Assembly: GCA_964612855.1 (NCBI GenBank)
Contig: CAZTDR010000001.1
Span: 62,001-126,000 of the forward strand
DNA length: 64,000 nucleotides
Source: DATIJJ01 sp964612855
Lineage (GTDB): Bacteria; Pseudomonadota; Gammaproteobacteria; DSM-16500
Direction of reading: 5' to 3'
This document shows positions 51,494 through 59,590 of the stretch, piece after piece. The position numbers and the translations under genes are program-made. The first letter of the stretch is position 1. Every line of letters begins with the position of its first letter. Under the pieces are notes generated by a model. That model saw only the letters and a list, made by a program, of their open reading frames with translations. It was not told the DNA's origin and searched no databases.

Positions 51494-52921
51494 TTATATG
51501 CGACTTCTTATGGCATCATTTATTCTTATTGCTTTAAGTGGTAGTAAAGAGGGACGTTTATCTCGAGTGTTATCTAAAGATACTTTTGGGGTGTACGCAT
51601 GGGATATCGATGTGGCAGTAGGCTGACTGGTTGCAGAGGAAGCACTTGAAGGCAGCTGGATTTTAACTGGTCCTGCTGGGTAGATAGGAGTTGCAGCACC
51701 TCTATCTTTGCTAAACATTCCATGCTCTTTCAAGGTGCTGGATGATATCGTGTTTCTTACGATTTCAAGATCCTTTTGGGCTAGAGACGGTTGAGAAAGC
51801 ACATCAGTTCTCTCGTCATCAATTACTTCTGAAGGACTGTCTTGTATTTTATTATCCGTTGGCAGACCAGTGTTAGCGCTTAGCTTTAAAATTTGCGTTA
51901 TCATGCCATTTGAAGCAACCTGTTGATTTGTTTCCCGCCGTTTTAAGTAATCTGTAAATTCCTCTACCTTCAACTCTTTCGATGATGTGATTTTTAATTC
52001 TTTATTCCAGACTTCTTCTAACACTGCGTTACTATTAGCGCTCTCTGTTAAATTAGGTAATAAAGATGTCCTTTCTTGACCGCGTAGATCCTCAGGCGTG
52101 GCAGGCGTACTTGCCGTTACTGGTTGAGTAGGGGGGATCAGAGTCGATTGAATAGCCAACGTATGAAGAGGCGGAACTTCTGCAATGACGGGAAGAGGGT
52201 CTCGTCTAGGTAAGCTCGCAGATAATGTAATCGCATTGGAAGGCGGTATTAAATCACTAATAGGCTGCGCTTTTTGTTCACTCTCTTCGTTATCAGATTG
52301 CCTTGCTGATACGGTGTCCTGCAAAAAATCATTATCGATTTCTCTGTATGTTTTTATATATAGTTCTTGCTTAGCCATTATTTCTACATTAAAAAAAACG
52401 AGGCTAAAAGACTTGTCTTGCATAGCATTACACTCTTCCACCAAAGGTTTAAATGGAGCCAATTTTTCTACTTCTGAAGGTGTGAGCTTTCCTAGCAATT
52501 CTTTTTTTGCAATCTCGTACTTATTATAAGTTTCGCGGAGCCAAAGGAGTTCTTTTTGATCACGGGAAAAATGCTGCGCCTCTAGGGCCTGTATGTTAGG
52601 CTTAAGCTCTAGCATTCTTTTGGCTATTTCTCTAGTTTGTACGCTATTTGCTTCCGAATCTTTTATCAATTGTTCTCGTTTCTTTTTAATTGCCGATCGA
52701 ACTTCCCTGGCTGACAAAGGAACACGATATATGAAAAAGTCTATGTATTTGCTACACAGCCCAGTTTTATTCTTAATTTTGGGATGATCACCCAATGTGG
52801 TTATATCTATCGAATAATCGTCAACCAAGTTTTTAAAGAGAGGAAAATCATCGTTATTTATAGCATCAGCCAAGCGATCCATTTTTCGATCCGAAATCTT
52901 TTCTCCTCTTGTTGTTAACAT
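51494..52921 (-). CDS. Large hypothetical protein with disordered Ser/Pro/Thr-rich region, candidate effector
   Basis: 475 residues. The N-terminal 200 residues are helical and charged (NNDDFPLFKNLVDDYSIDITTL resembles an ankyrin-like helix pair; residues 80-160 are coiled-coil-like). From about 210 to 475 the chain is mostly disordered and rich in Ser, Pro and Thr (LHTLAIQSTLIPPTQPVTA), with a basic end. No enzyme motif, signal peptide or membrane segment is seen. This composition is typical of host-directed proteins of Legionellales, but there is no direct evidence. AGGAGAAGC precedes the ATG. Confidence 0.6.
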   Translation of the reverse strand: MLTTRGEKISDRKMDRLADAINNDDFPLFKNLVDDYSIDITTLGDHPKIKNKTGLCSKYIDFFIYRVPLSAREVRSAIKKKREQLIKDSEANSVQTREIAKRMLELKPNIQALEAQHFSRDQKELLWLRETYNKYEIAKKELLGKLTPSEVEKLAPFKPLVEECNAMQDKSFSLVFFNVEIMAKQELYIKTYREIDNDFLQDTVSARQSDNEESEQKAQPISDLIPPSNAITLSASLPRRDPLPVIAEVPPLHTLAIQSTLIPPTQPVTASTPATPEDLRGQERTSLLPNLTESANSNAVLEEVWNKELKITSSKELKVEEFTDYLKRRETNQQVASNGMITQILKLSANTGLPTDNKIQDSPSEVIDDERTDVLSQPSLAQKDLEIVRNTISSSTLKEHGMFSKDRGAATPIYPAGPVKIQLPSSASSATSQPTATSISHAYTPKVSLDNTRDKRPSLLPLKAIRINDAIRSRI

Positions 52922-53020
52922 AAGCTTCTCCTAATTTTTTTGTGATTATATTGTAGGTGTAGCAAACTTACTCTCATTAATCAATTCATTCCAGCGAATT
53001 TTAAACAGCCCCTAAAGTCA

Positions 53021-53046
53021 GAGCGGACACATAGGTCCGTCCCTAC
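53021..53046. repeat. Family A palindromic repeat
   Basis: GCGGACACATAGGTCCGTCC followed by CTACAAG, 15 bases before the pseudopilin ATG. Confidence 0.65.
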
Positions 53047-53060
53047 AAGAGCATACTTCC

Positions 53061-53543
53061 ATGAGTCACTCTCGCGCTTTCACCTTGATTGAACTGTTAC
53101 TCGTTATCAGTCTCATCGCTATTTTATCCATGATCAGTCTCCCCGGGATCACGCACTTATGGCAAAAATCCAGAGCTAATAGTCTAAGCGCACAACTTTT
53201 CAATGCGATTGATTTAGCGCGTAGCGAAGCTATTGTGCGTCAAGAACCTGTTTTTCTATTGCCTGTTGCCGATCATTGGCAAAACGGTTTTATACTAAAA
53301 ACGACTACACAAATTATTCGCACATTTTCTGCTGTTACATGGGAAGGCCAATTGTATTGGCGTTCTTTTCCATTGAATCAACAAGCATTGGAATTTTTGC
53401 CGGATGGATTGCTTAACATGCAAAACGGAACGTTTTGGTTTTGTTTGCCAAAAATGCCGGAGTCAGTTTGGTTGGTGGTGGTAAATAAATCGGGTCGAGC
53501 AAGGATGGATTGGGAGAAAAAATTAACTTGTGGGGAGAATTAG
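53061..53543 (+). CDS. Type IV pilus minor pseudopilin, FimT/GspH-like
   Basis: 160 residues. A short leader MSHSRA is followed by FTLIELLLVISLIAILSMISLP, the class III signal with Glu5. The residue before the cleavage site is Ala, not the usual Gly. The C-terminal globular part (WQNGFILKTT...PDGLLNMQNGTFWFCLP...VNKSGRARM) matches the GspH/FimT domain that sits at pilus tips and binds DNA during uptake in some bacteria. Repeats on both sides isolate it from pilE. Confidence 0.85.
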   Translation: MSHSRAFTLIELLLVISLIAILSMISLPGITHLWQKSRANSLSAQLFNAIDLARSEAIVRQEPVFLLPVADHWQNGFILKTTTQIIRTFSAVTWEGQLYWRSFPLNQQALEFLPDGLLNMQNGTFWFCLPKMPESVWLVVVNKSGRARMDWEKKLTCGEN

Positions 53544-53555
53544 CGGGGCCTAATT

Positions 53556-53657
53556 GGTGGATTACGACGCGAAAAGCGCTCTAATCCCCCCTACGTTTTT
53601 TTAAATATAGTTTATTCGTAGGGTGGATTAGACGCGCTTTTCGCGTCGTAATCCACC
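53556..53657. repeat. Two inverted family B palindromic repeats
   Basis: GGTGGATTACGACGCG..CTAATCCCCCCTAC and GTAGGGTGGATTAGACGCGC..GTAATCCACC, filling the gap between the convergent pseudopilin and glycosyltransferase genes. Confidence 0.75.
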
Positions 53658-53674
53658 ATAGCAGCGTCTAAGAG

Positions 53675-54685
53675 CTATTCTATTTTATTTAATATCGTTT
53701 GTATCTTGGCTGTCGTTTTATCCCACGAAAATAAACTCGCACGTGCCAAGCCACGTTCTATTAGTGATGCTCTTAATTCCGTATCACTCACGATTTTTTC
53801 CATGCCAGCTGCTATGGCGTCAACCGAGAAAGGATCAACCAATAAAGCCGCATCGCCTGCCACTTCTGGTAATGAGGTGACATTCGATGTTAAAACAGGC
53901 ACACCACATGCCATACCTTCTAAAACCGGTAAACCAAACCCTTCGTATTGCGAAGGAAAAACAACAGCGTGAGCGCCACGATAATAGTTCGCCAGTTTTT
54001 CTTCAGAAAGATTTTTTTCAATCAAAATACGTTCATCTAGCTGATATTGACGAATAATTTGCAATGATTCAGCAGAAAGATCGTTGGTAAAAATTAACTT
54101 GAGCTGAGGTTCTATTTTGCTATGCGCGAATGCAAGCAGCAAACGAGGAATATTTTTATGAATTTTTTCTGCGTTTCCAACATGCAGCAAATAAGGAAAA
54201 CCCGGTTGATATTTTGTACCTATAGGTATCATATAGTGGCTGACACCGCAGCTCACATTACTAATTTTCTCAGGTGAAATAGATGCCCATTCTATGATGG
54301 TTTGTTTAGAGTACTCTGATACGGTAAAAATTTTTTCAGCTTGTTTGACTGACGGTTTTAGCAGTAATTGATAATATATTTTTTTGGAAAACTGCCCGTT
54401 TCCGGGGGCGAATAAATGAATTAAATCATGGATGGTTAATACAAATGGCATCGGAGAATGCAGCACAGGATTAAAGCCGGGGGTAAAAAAAACGGAGTGG
54501 TTGTTTTGACAGCGACGTAATTTTTGATGTTGCCAAATTAAATTTTTAATGGAAAGTGGTTTTGGGCCTTCATAAAAAACATCGGTGTGTTGTAAGCGCG
54601 ATAAGACTTCAGTCGAGAAACGTCCAATCCCATGCAAACCAGACCATCGACCATCCGCCAAAATGAAAGGATTTACTGCCAGCAT
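53675..54685 (-). CDS. Glycosyltransferase family 4
   Basis: 336 residues from ATG 54685, which has GGGGATT upstream and overlaps the pilE end by 13 bases; a longer frame exists. GT-B fold: LHVGNAEKIHKNIPRLLLAF at the start of the C-terminal domain and FPSQYEGFGLPVLEGMACGVPVL with the E-x7-E motif near residue 250. It probably transfers a hexose from a nucleotide sugar to an envelope glycan or to a protein. Coupling to the pilin gene raises pilin glycosylation as a possibility, without proof. Confidence 0.88.
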   Translation of the reverse strand: MLAVNPFILADGRWSGLHGIGRFSTEVLSRLQHTDVFYEGPKPLSIKNLIWQHQKLRRCQNNHSVFFTPGFNPVLHSPMPFVLTIHDLIHLFAPGNGQFSKKIYYQLLLKPSVKQAEKIFTVSEYSKQTIIEWASISPEKISNVSCGVSHYMIPIGTKYQPGFPYLLHVGNAEKIHKNIPRLLLAFAHSKIEPQLKLIFTNDLSAESLQIIRQYQLDERILIEKNLSEEKLANYYRGAHAVVFPSQYEGFGLPVLEGMACGVPVLTSNVTSLPEVAGDAALLVDPFSVDAIAAGMEKIVSDTELRASLIERGLARASLFSWDKTTAKIQTILNKIE

Positions 54686-55176
54686 TGCATGGAATCCCCT
54701 GTGCCAGTGATGGTTTTTATGCCAGCAGAATTTAAAAGTAAGGCCGCGCAAGCAGTGTCTTTTTGTGCTTGCTTGCCTCGTGGAATGGCCGTCAGTTGGT
54801 AGTTTTGATTATCGGCTGATGTAATTTGTAATTCATAAGCTACGTTTGCGACTTTGTCGGAAAGAGCGAGTTGAGCTAATGTGGCTTTTTCATAGGTATG
54901 ATGGACAAGAAAATAATTTTCTAGTGCATTAGCGAGTTGGATGAGTGCTACTTCTGCTTGCAGGCGTTTTGCATGAACGAGGTGGTTTGAATAAATGGGG
55001 AGTGCGATCATGGATAAGATACCGATGAGGGCAACGGTGATCATGAGTTCAATTAGGGTAAACCCATTGTGAACGCTTTTGTAGGGGCGGTCCCATGTGT
55101 CCGCCCGGCGGCCTTCATTATAAAGTCCGGGCGGACACATGGGTCCGCGCCTACAAGAGGTTTTTATAGTTTGCAT
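54673..55176 (-). CDS. pilE: Type IV major pilin-like protein with repeat-extended leader
   Basis: 167 residues from ATG 55176, which overlaps the wrbA stop (TAATG). The prepilin site is HNG-FTLIELMITVALIGIL, followed by a pilin head with LENYFLVHHTYEKATL and a C-terminal cysteine pair (DTACAALL, SMQCWQ) that would form the D-loop. The leader is about 38 residues instead of 6-15 because a family A repeat (55081-55155) is translated in frame within it (CRRGPMCPPG...GRRADTWDRPYK). Cleavage by PilD would still remove it. Met30 (MCPPG) would be a shorter alternative start. Confidence 0.8.
   Translation of the reverse strand: MQTIKTSCRRGPMCPPGLYNEGRRADTWDRPYKSVHNGFTLIELMITVALIGILSMIALPIYSNHLVHAKRLQAEVALIQLANALENYFLVHHTYEKATLAQLALSDKVANVAYELQITSADNQNYQLTAIPRGKQAQKDTACAALLLNSAGIKTITGTGDSMQCWQ
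55081..55155. repeat. Pair of family A palindromic repeats inside the pilin leader
   Basis: GTAGGGGCGGTCCCATGTGT..CCGCCC and the mirror GGGCGGACACATGGGTCCGC..CCTAC. It lies entirely within the coding frame of the prepilin leader without a stop. Confidence 0.85.
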
Positions 55177-55766
55177 TATTTTAATTTCCGAGCCACTTCC
55201 GCTAATCTTTTTCCTAACGCAAAACATAATCGTTGCTCTTCATCCGTGATAGGATTTTTGCCTTCCGATCCCGTCCAATGTGTTGCACCGTACGGCGTTC
55301 CTCCGCTGTGAGTGGTGTTTAAATCCGGTTCTATGTAAGGAATTCCTAAGGTGACATAACCTAAATGTAACAACGGTATCATCATCGTCATCAATGTCAT
55401 TTCTTGTCCGCCATGCAAGCTGGCAGTTGAGCTAAATACGGCGGCAGGTTTATTGACGAGCGCGCCCGATAACCACAAACTGCTGGTGCCATCTAAAAAA
55501 TATTTTAAAGGGGCAGCCATATTACCAAAGCGCGTGGGGCTGCCGAGTGCAAGACCATCACACTCTTTTAAATCGTCTAACGTGGCATAGATCGCCCCGT
55601 TTTCTGGAATACTGGGCTCAGTTGCTTCATTGTTGGGTGACACGGCGGGCACTGTCCGAATACATGCTTCGGCTCCTGCAACAGATTCAACTCCGCGAGC
55701 GATGTATTGCGCCATTTGTTTAACAGAACCATATCGGCTGTAATATAAAACTAATATTTTTGTCAT
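55176..55766 (-). CDS. wrbA: NAD(P)H:quinone oxidoreductase, WrbA type
   Basis: 196 residues with the flavodoxin-like fold. ILVLYYSRYGSVKQMA binds FMN phosphate, GSPTRFGNMAAPLKYFLDGT and FSSTASLHGGQE are WrbA signatures, and GGTPYGATHWTG lies near the C-terminus. It carries out two-electron quinone reduction against oxidative stress. Its stop overlaps the pilin start and its start touches the SDR stop, making an SDR-wrbA-pilE-glycosyltransferase chain. Confidence 0.95.
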   Translation of the reverse strand: MTKILVLYYSRYGSVKQMAQYIARGVESVAGAEACIRTVPAVSPNNEATEPSIPENGAIYATLDDLKECDGLALGSPTRFGNMAAPLKYFLDGTSSLWLSGALVNKPAAVFSSTASLHGGQEMTLMTMMIPLLHLGYVTLGIPYIEPDLNTTHSGGTPYGATHWTGSEGKNPITDEEQRLCFALGKRLAEVARKLK

Positions 55767-56611
55767 TAACTCATTTCCCCATGATTGATTTTAACCATCA
55801 GTGCATTCAAAGCAGAATCTGGCAATAATCGACGCAAAAATGCAAATAAGTGGGCGGGAAAAGTCACATAGTAATGCGTTTTTGGCTTTTTGCTTTCCAG
55901 TGCTTGCAGCAATTTTTCGACCACGGCTTCAGGACCTTCCGCAAAGCGTTTTTCACTGGTCGGCAATCGAAAAAAATATTTTTCCATTTTTAAATACAGT
56001 GCGTGATGAATAGACTCTTTTTCACGAAGATTTTTTTCATAATGGAGGAGCGCGTTTTTTCGTAAGTCGCTTTTGATGGGGCCCGGAGCAATGGCTGAAA
56101 CAAAAATAGGTGTGCCGCTTAATTCTTGACGTAAGGTGAGAGTGAACCCTTCTAATGCAAATTTCGATGCATTATAAGCGCCTCGAAAGGGCATGGGCAC
56201 AATGCCTAAAATTGACGTGTTTTGGATGATCCGACCATGGCCTTGTTTACGCATGATAGGAATAACCAGGTTGGTCAATTCCATGGCACCGAATACATTC
56301 GTTTCAAATTGCGCGCGCATCATATCCCGTGATAAATCTTCTACGGCACCCGCTTCAACGAAACCTGCATTATTGAATAATGCATCTAATGTGCCGCCGG
56401 TTTTTTCTAATACTTGTGCTAGCCCTTTGTGTATGGATGCGGAATCGTTCACATCCATCTGTACACTTTCCAAACCTAATGCGGCTAATTTAGCTACATC
56501 TTCGGCTTTACGGGCGGTTGCAAAGACACGATAACCTTTTTCATGGAGTGTTTGTGCAGCACACAAACCAATGCCGCTGGAACATCCGGTAATTAAAATG
56601 GTTTTTTGCAT
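55766..56611 (-). CDS. Short-chain dehydrogenase/reductase
   Basis: 281 residues, classical SDR: TGCSSGIGLCAA nucleotide-binding loop, NNAG near residue 86, catalytic YNASKFALEG near residue 150. The C-terminal part with a hydrophobic end (LFAFLRRLLPDSALNAL) resembles membrane-associated retinol/steroid-type SDRs. The substrate is unknown. It is the first gene of the minus-strand group with wrbA. Confidence 0.92.
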   Translation of the reverse strand: MQKTILITGCSSGIGLCAAQTLHEKGYRVFATARKAEDVAKLAALGLESVQMDVNDSASIHKGLAQVLEKTGGTLDALFNNAGFVEAGAVEDLSRDMMRAQFETNVFGAMELTNLVIPIMRKQGHGRIIQNTSILGIVPMPFRGAYNASKFALEGFTLTLRQELSGTPIFVSAIAPGPIKSDLRKNALLHYEKNLREKESIHHALYLKMEKYFFRLPTSEKRFAEGPEAVVEKLLQALESKKPKTHYYVTFPAHLFAFLRRLLPDSALNALMVKINHGEMS

Positions 56612-56691
56612 GGTGGAGTCTCGTTTGCCTGTTAAATGGATGTTTGCTATGATAACAGACCAAATGTAGTGTGCCCACCGCTAGGTGAGTT

Positions 56692-58461
56692 ATGAATCTA
56701 CCTAAATCAGCTTTACCGTTTATTCTGTATTTTATTCGGCGTCAACGCTTAAGTTTTGCTGTGATTATAGGCACGGCCATTCTTTGGGCAATTAATGATG
56801 CTATTTTTCCTTATTTTTTAAAATTAATCGTCAATAAGGTGCAACATTTTCAAGGTGCCCCGCATGAAATTTATTCATCGGTATGGAGTGTGTTGATCTG
56901 GTTAGTTTTATTTTGGGGGGTGACTGAGATTTGTTTGCGCACGCAAGGTTTTACGTGTGTGTATGCTTTTCCCACTTTTCGAGCCAATATTCGTCAATCC
57001 GTATTCAATTATGTGAAATCGCATTCCCATGAGTATTTTTCGAACCATTTTGCGGGAAACATTGCCAAAAAATTAGCTGATCTTCCCACCAGTTGCCAAA
57101 ATATTTTCGAAATTTTTTGTTTTAGTTTTCTCACTTCGATGGTTGGCTCCTTATTTGTACTCATCATGATGTGGTTTATTAAGCCTTTATTTGCCATCAC
57201 TGTGTTTATTTGGTTATGCCTACATTTAGGGTTAACTTTTTTGTTCTTACAATACGGGCACGTGTTATGGGAGCAGCATTCAGATGCTATTTCAGTGCTG
57301 AGCGGCAAAATTGGAGATGTTTTTAGTAATGTTTCCAATATGCGTTTATTCGCTCGCGGTCAATATGAAACACATTATCTGCAAAATTATCAAAAAGAAG
57401 AAATCAAAAAAGCCCGTAAAGCAATGACGATGATGGAAATTAATCGTTCTCTATTGGGCCTCAGTGGTTTATTGATGATTTTTAGCATTGTGTTTTTGTT
57501 ACTTTATTATTGGTCACATCAACTGATTACGATTGGTGATTTTACCCAAATTGGAATGCAAATATTTTGGTTGCTGGGATGGATTTGGTTTGTCAGTTTT
57601 CAAATGAGTATCTTTGCGCGTGAATTAGGTACGGTGAATAATGCGCTACATTTAATTATTAAAGGACATGACATTATCGATGCGCCTGCCGCTGCTAAAC
57701 TGCAAGTGACAGAAGGCACAATTCAATTTGATAATGTCGTTTTCGGTTATCAAAAAAAACGAATAGTTTTTCCAAATTTGAATGTCACCATTCCAGGTGG
57801 GCAACGGGTGGGGCTCGTGGGTTTTTCGGGTTCGGGAAAGTCCACCTTTGTAAATTTAATTTTGCGATTTTATGATCTAAATTCAGGACGAATTTTGATT
57901 GATGGGCAAGACATTGCAAAAGTCACCCAAGATTCTTTGCGCGAACAAATTGCGATGATTCCACAAGATCCCACCTTGTTTCATCGTAGCTTGCTCGAAA
58001 ATATTCGTTATGGCAGATTAACCGCAACGGATGAAGAAGTGATGGAAGCGGCAAGAATAGCGCATTGTTTAGAGTTCATCGAAAAACTAGAAAATGGTTT
58101 TTCAACGATGGTGGGTGAGCGGGGTATTAAATTATCGGGCGGGCAACGTCAGCGTATCTCAATTGCGCGTGCCATTTTAAAAAATGCACCGATTTTAATT
58201 TTGGATGAAGCTACCTCATCGTTAGATACGGTCACAGAAAAATTAATTCAAGAAAGTTTGCATACTGTCATGCAAAATCGCACCACCATTGTTATCGCGC
58301 ATCGACTATCAACCCTTGCGGATATGGACAGAATCCTGGTGTTCCAAAAGGGAAAGATTGTTGAAGATGGAACCCAGGAAGAGCTGTTAAACTTAAATGG
58401 TAATTTCGCCAAGTTATGGGAAATGCAAACAAACGGATATTTACCCGACGCGATGGATTAA
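56692..58461 (+). CDS. ABC exporter, fused membrane and ATPase domains
   Basis: 589 residues. Six membrane segments (about 15-320) are followed by an ATPase domain with GFSGSGKST (Walker A), LSGGQRQRISIARAIL (signature), LILDEATSSLD (Walker B) and the switch histidine AHRLST. It belongs to the MsbA/multidrug half-transporter type that works as a homodimer in the inner membrane. AGGTGAG precedes the ATG. There is no linked substrate gene, so lipid or drug export cannot be decided. Confidence 0.93.
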   Translation: MNLPKSALPFILYFIRRQRLSFAVIIGTAILWAINDAIFPYFLKLIVNKVQHFQGAPHEIYSSVWSVLIWLVLFWGVTEICLRTQGFTCVYAFPTFRANIRQSVFNYVKSHSHEYFSNHFAGNIAKKLADLPTSCQNIFEIFCFSFLTSMVGSLFVLIMMWFIKPLFAITVFIWLCLHLGLTFLFLQYGHVLWEQHSDAISVLSGKIGDVFSNVSNMRLFARGQYETHYLQNYQKEEIKKARKAMTMMEINRSLLGLSGLLMIFSIVFLLLYYWSHQLITIGDFTQIGMQIFWLLGWIWFVSFQMSIFARELGTVNNALHLIIKGHDIIDAPAAAKLQVTEGTIQFDNVVFGYQKKRIVFPNLNVTIPGGQRVGLVGFSGSGKSTFVNLILRFYDLNSGRILIDGQDIAKVTQDSLREQIAMIPQDPTLFHRSLLENIRYGRLTATDEEVMEAARIAHCLEFIEKLENGFSTMVGERGIKLSGGQRQRISIARAILKNAPILILDEATSSLDTVTEKLIQESLHTVMQNRTTIVIAHRLSTLADMDRILVFQKGKIVEDGTQEELLNLNGNFAKLWEMQTNGYLPDAMD

Positions 58462-58490
58462 GGCCCCTCTAAAAATTGCCACTTATGGGC

Positions 58491-58529
58491 CCCCCTCTCC
58501 TCCCACCAAAAGCGTGGGAGGAGAGGGGG
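58491..58529. repeat. GC-rich perfect hairpin downstream of the ABC exporter
   Basis: CCCCCTCTCCTCCCAC and GTGGGAGGAGAGGGGG form a 16-bp stem with loop CAAAAGC, 30 bases after the stop codon. It would make a strong RNA hairpin, but no T-tract follows. Confidence 0.6.
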
Positions 58530-58654
58530 TATTATAGCCCGAAGAGGGGGGAGAGATAAACTAATCAGCGATTGCTTAATCCTGCTCGCCTTTCTCCCTA
58601 TTCCTGTTAAAATACAGCATTTTTATCAGCTAAACGTTTAGGATGTTCTGACTT

Positions 58655-58939
58655 ATGCCAATTTACGAATATCAATGCACCGCATGCGGACATCAACTGG
58701 AAACTATTCAGAAAATTTCCGAGGCGCCTTTAAAAAAATGTCCCCAATGTGAAAAAGACGCTTTGCAGAAATTGATTTCAGCGGCGGGTTTTCAATTAAA
58801 AGGGACGGGGTGGTATGCGACAGATTTTCGCAATAAAGGGAAACCGGTTGCGAAAGAGAGCTCGACCTCAGGAGAAAGCAAGGCTAGCCACGAAACCAAA
58901 ACGGATTCTACTTCAGGAACATCTGGAAAAGAGGGTTAA
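58655..58939 (+). CDS. FmdB-type zinc-ribbon protein
   Basis: 94 residues. The N-terminal zinc ribbon MPIYEYQCTACGHQLE...KCPQCEKD has the C-x2-C...C-x2-C pattern of the FmdB/CxxC regulatory family; the C-terminal 40 residues are a Ser/Thr/Lys-rich tail. Its function is unclear despite the regulatory name. It leads the FmdB-DUF502-aspS-yebC-ruvC group with two bases to the next gene. Confidence 0.9.
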   Translation: MPIYEYQCTACGHQLETIQKISEAPLKKCPQCEKDALQKLISAAGFQLKGTGWYATDFRNKGKPVAKESSTSGESKASHETKTDSTSGTSGKEG

Positions 58940-58941
58940 GT

Positions 58942-59586
58942 ATGATGTCATCGATCCGCCGTTATTTTATTTCAGGCTTGTTAGTCTGGTTACCTATTTG
59001 GGTAACGATACTCGCGATAAAATTTCTAGTTGATATATTAAGTTACACACTCTTGTTGTTACCCAAACCCTATCAACCCGATGCACTCATTGGATTCCAT
59101 ATTCCCGGGATTGGTGTCGTCATTACCCTCCTAATCATTTTTTTAACCGGGTTGCTCGCGGCGAATTTTTTTGGTAGTCGGCTCGTTGCCATGGGGGATC
59201 GGTTTATAAGTCGTATTCCAATTGTTAGGACTGTTTACATGGGGGTCAAGCAAATTACCCAGACCTTGTTTACACCCGGCGGCCAATCTTTTCGGAAAGT
59301 CTTTTTAGTAGAATATCCGCGTGCGGGTACTTGGACCATTGCTTTTCAAACGGGCGATGCGGCCATTGAAGTCCTGCAAAAGTTAAATGAAGAGCAAATG
59401 ATCAGTTTGTATGTTCCCACCACGCCCAATCCCACGTCAGGGTTTTTATTGATGGTGCCCCGAAAAAATACCATTGAATTAAATATGGGGGTGGATCAAG
59501 CCTTGAAATTCGTTATTTCGCTGGGTGTCGTGCAGCCTGCCAATCATGTCGTAACAGAAACAGCAACAATCGAGAAGGGTCAATAA
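58942..59586 (+). CDS. DUF502 family inner-membrane protein
   Basis: 214 residues. Two membrane segments (about 12-35 and 55-80) are followed by a cytoplasmic or periplasmic domain with the family's PIVRTVYMGVKQITQTLF and VPTTPNPTSGFLLMVPR. The function is unknown in bacteria; plant relatives (LIKE COV) act in membrane trafficking. It precedes aspS by four bases, as often seen in gammaproteobacteria. Confidence 0.92.
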   Translation: MMSSIRRYFISGLLVWLPIWVTILAIKFLVDILSYTLLLLPKPYQPDALIGFHIPGIGVVITLLIIFLTGLLAANFFGSRLVAMGDRFISRIPIVRTVYMGVKQITQTLFTPGGQSFRKVFLVEYPRAGTWTIAFQTGDAAIEVLQKLNEEQMISLYVPTTPNPTSGFLLMVPRKNTIELNMGVDQALKFVISLGVVQPANHVVTETATIEKGQ

Positions 59587-59590
59587 CATT

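Noticed and set aside
58491..58529. Hairpin after the ABC exporter as an intrinsic terminator
   Set aside because: The stem is strong but is followed by ATTATAGCCC, not a T-tract; reported only as a repeat.
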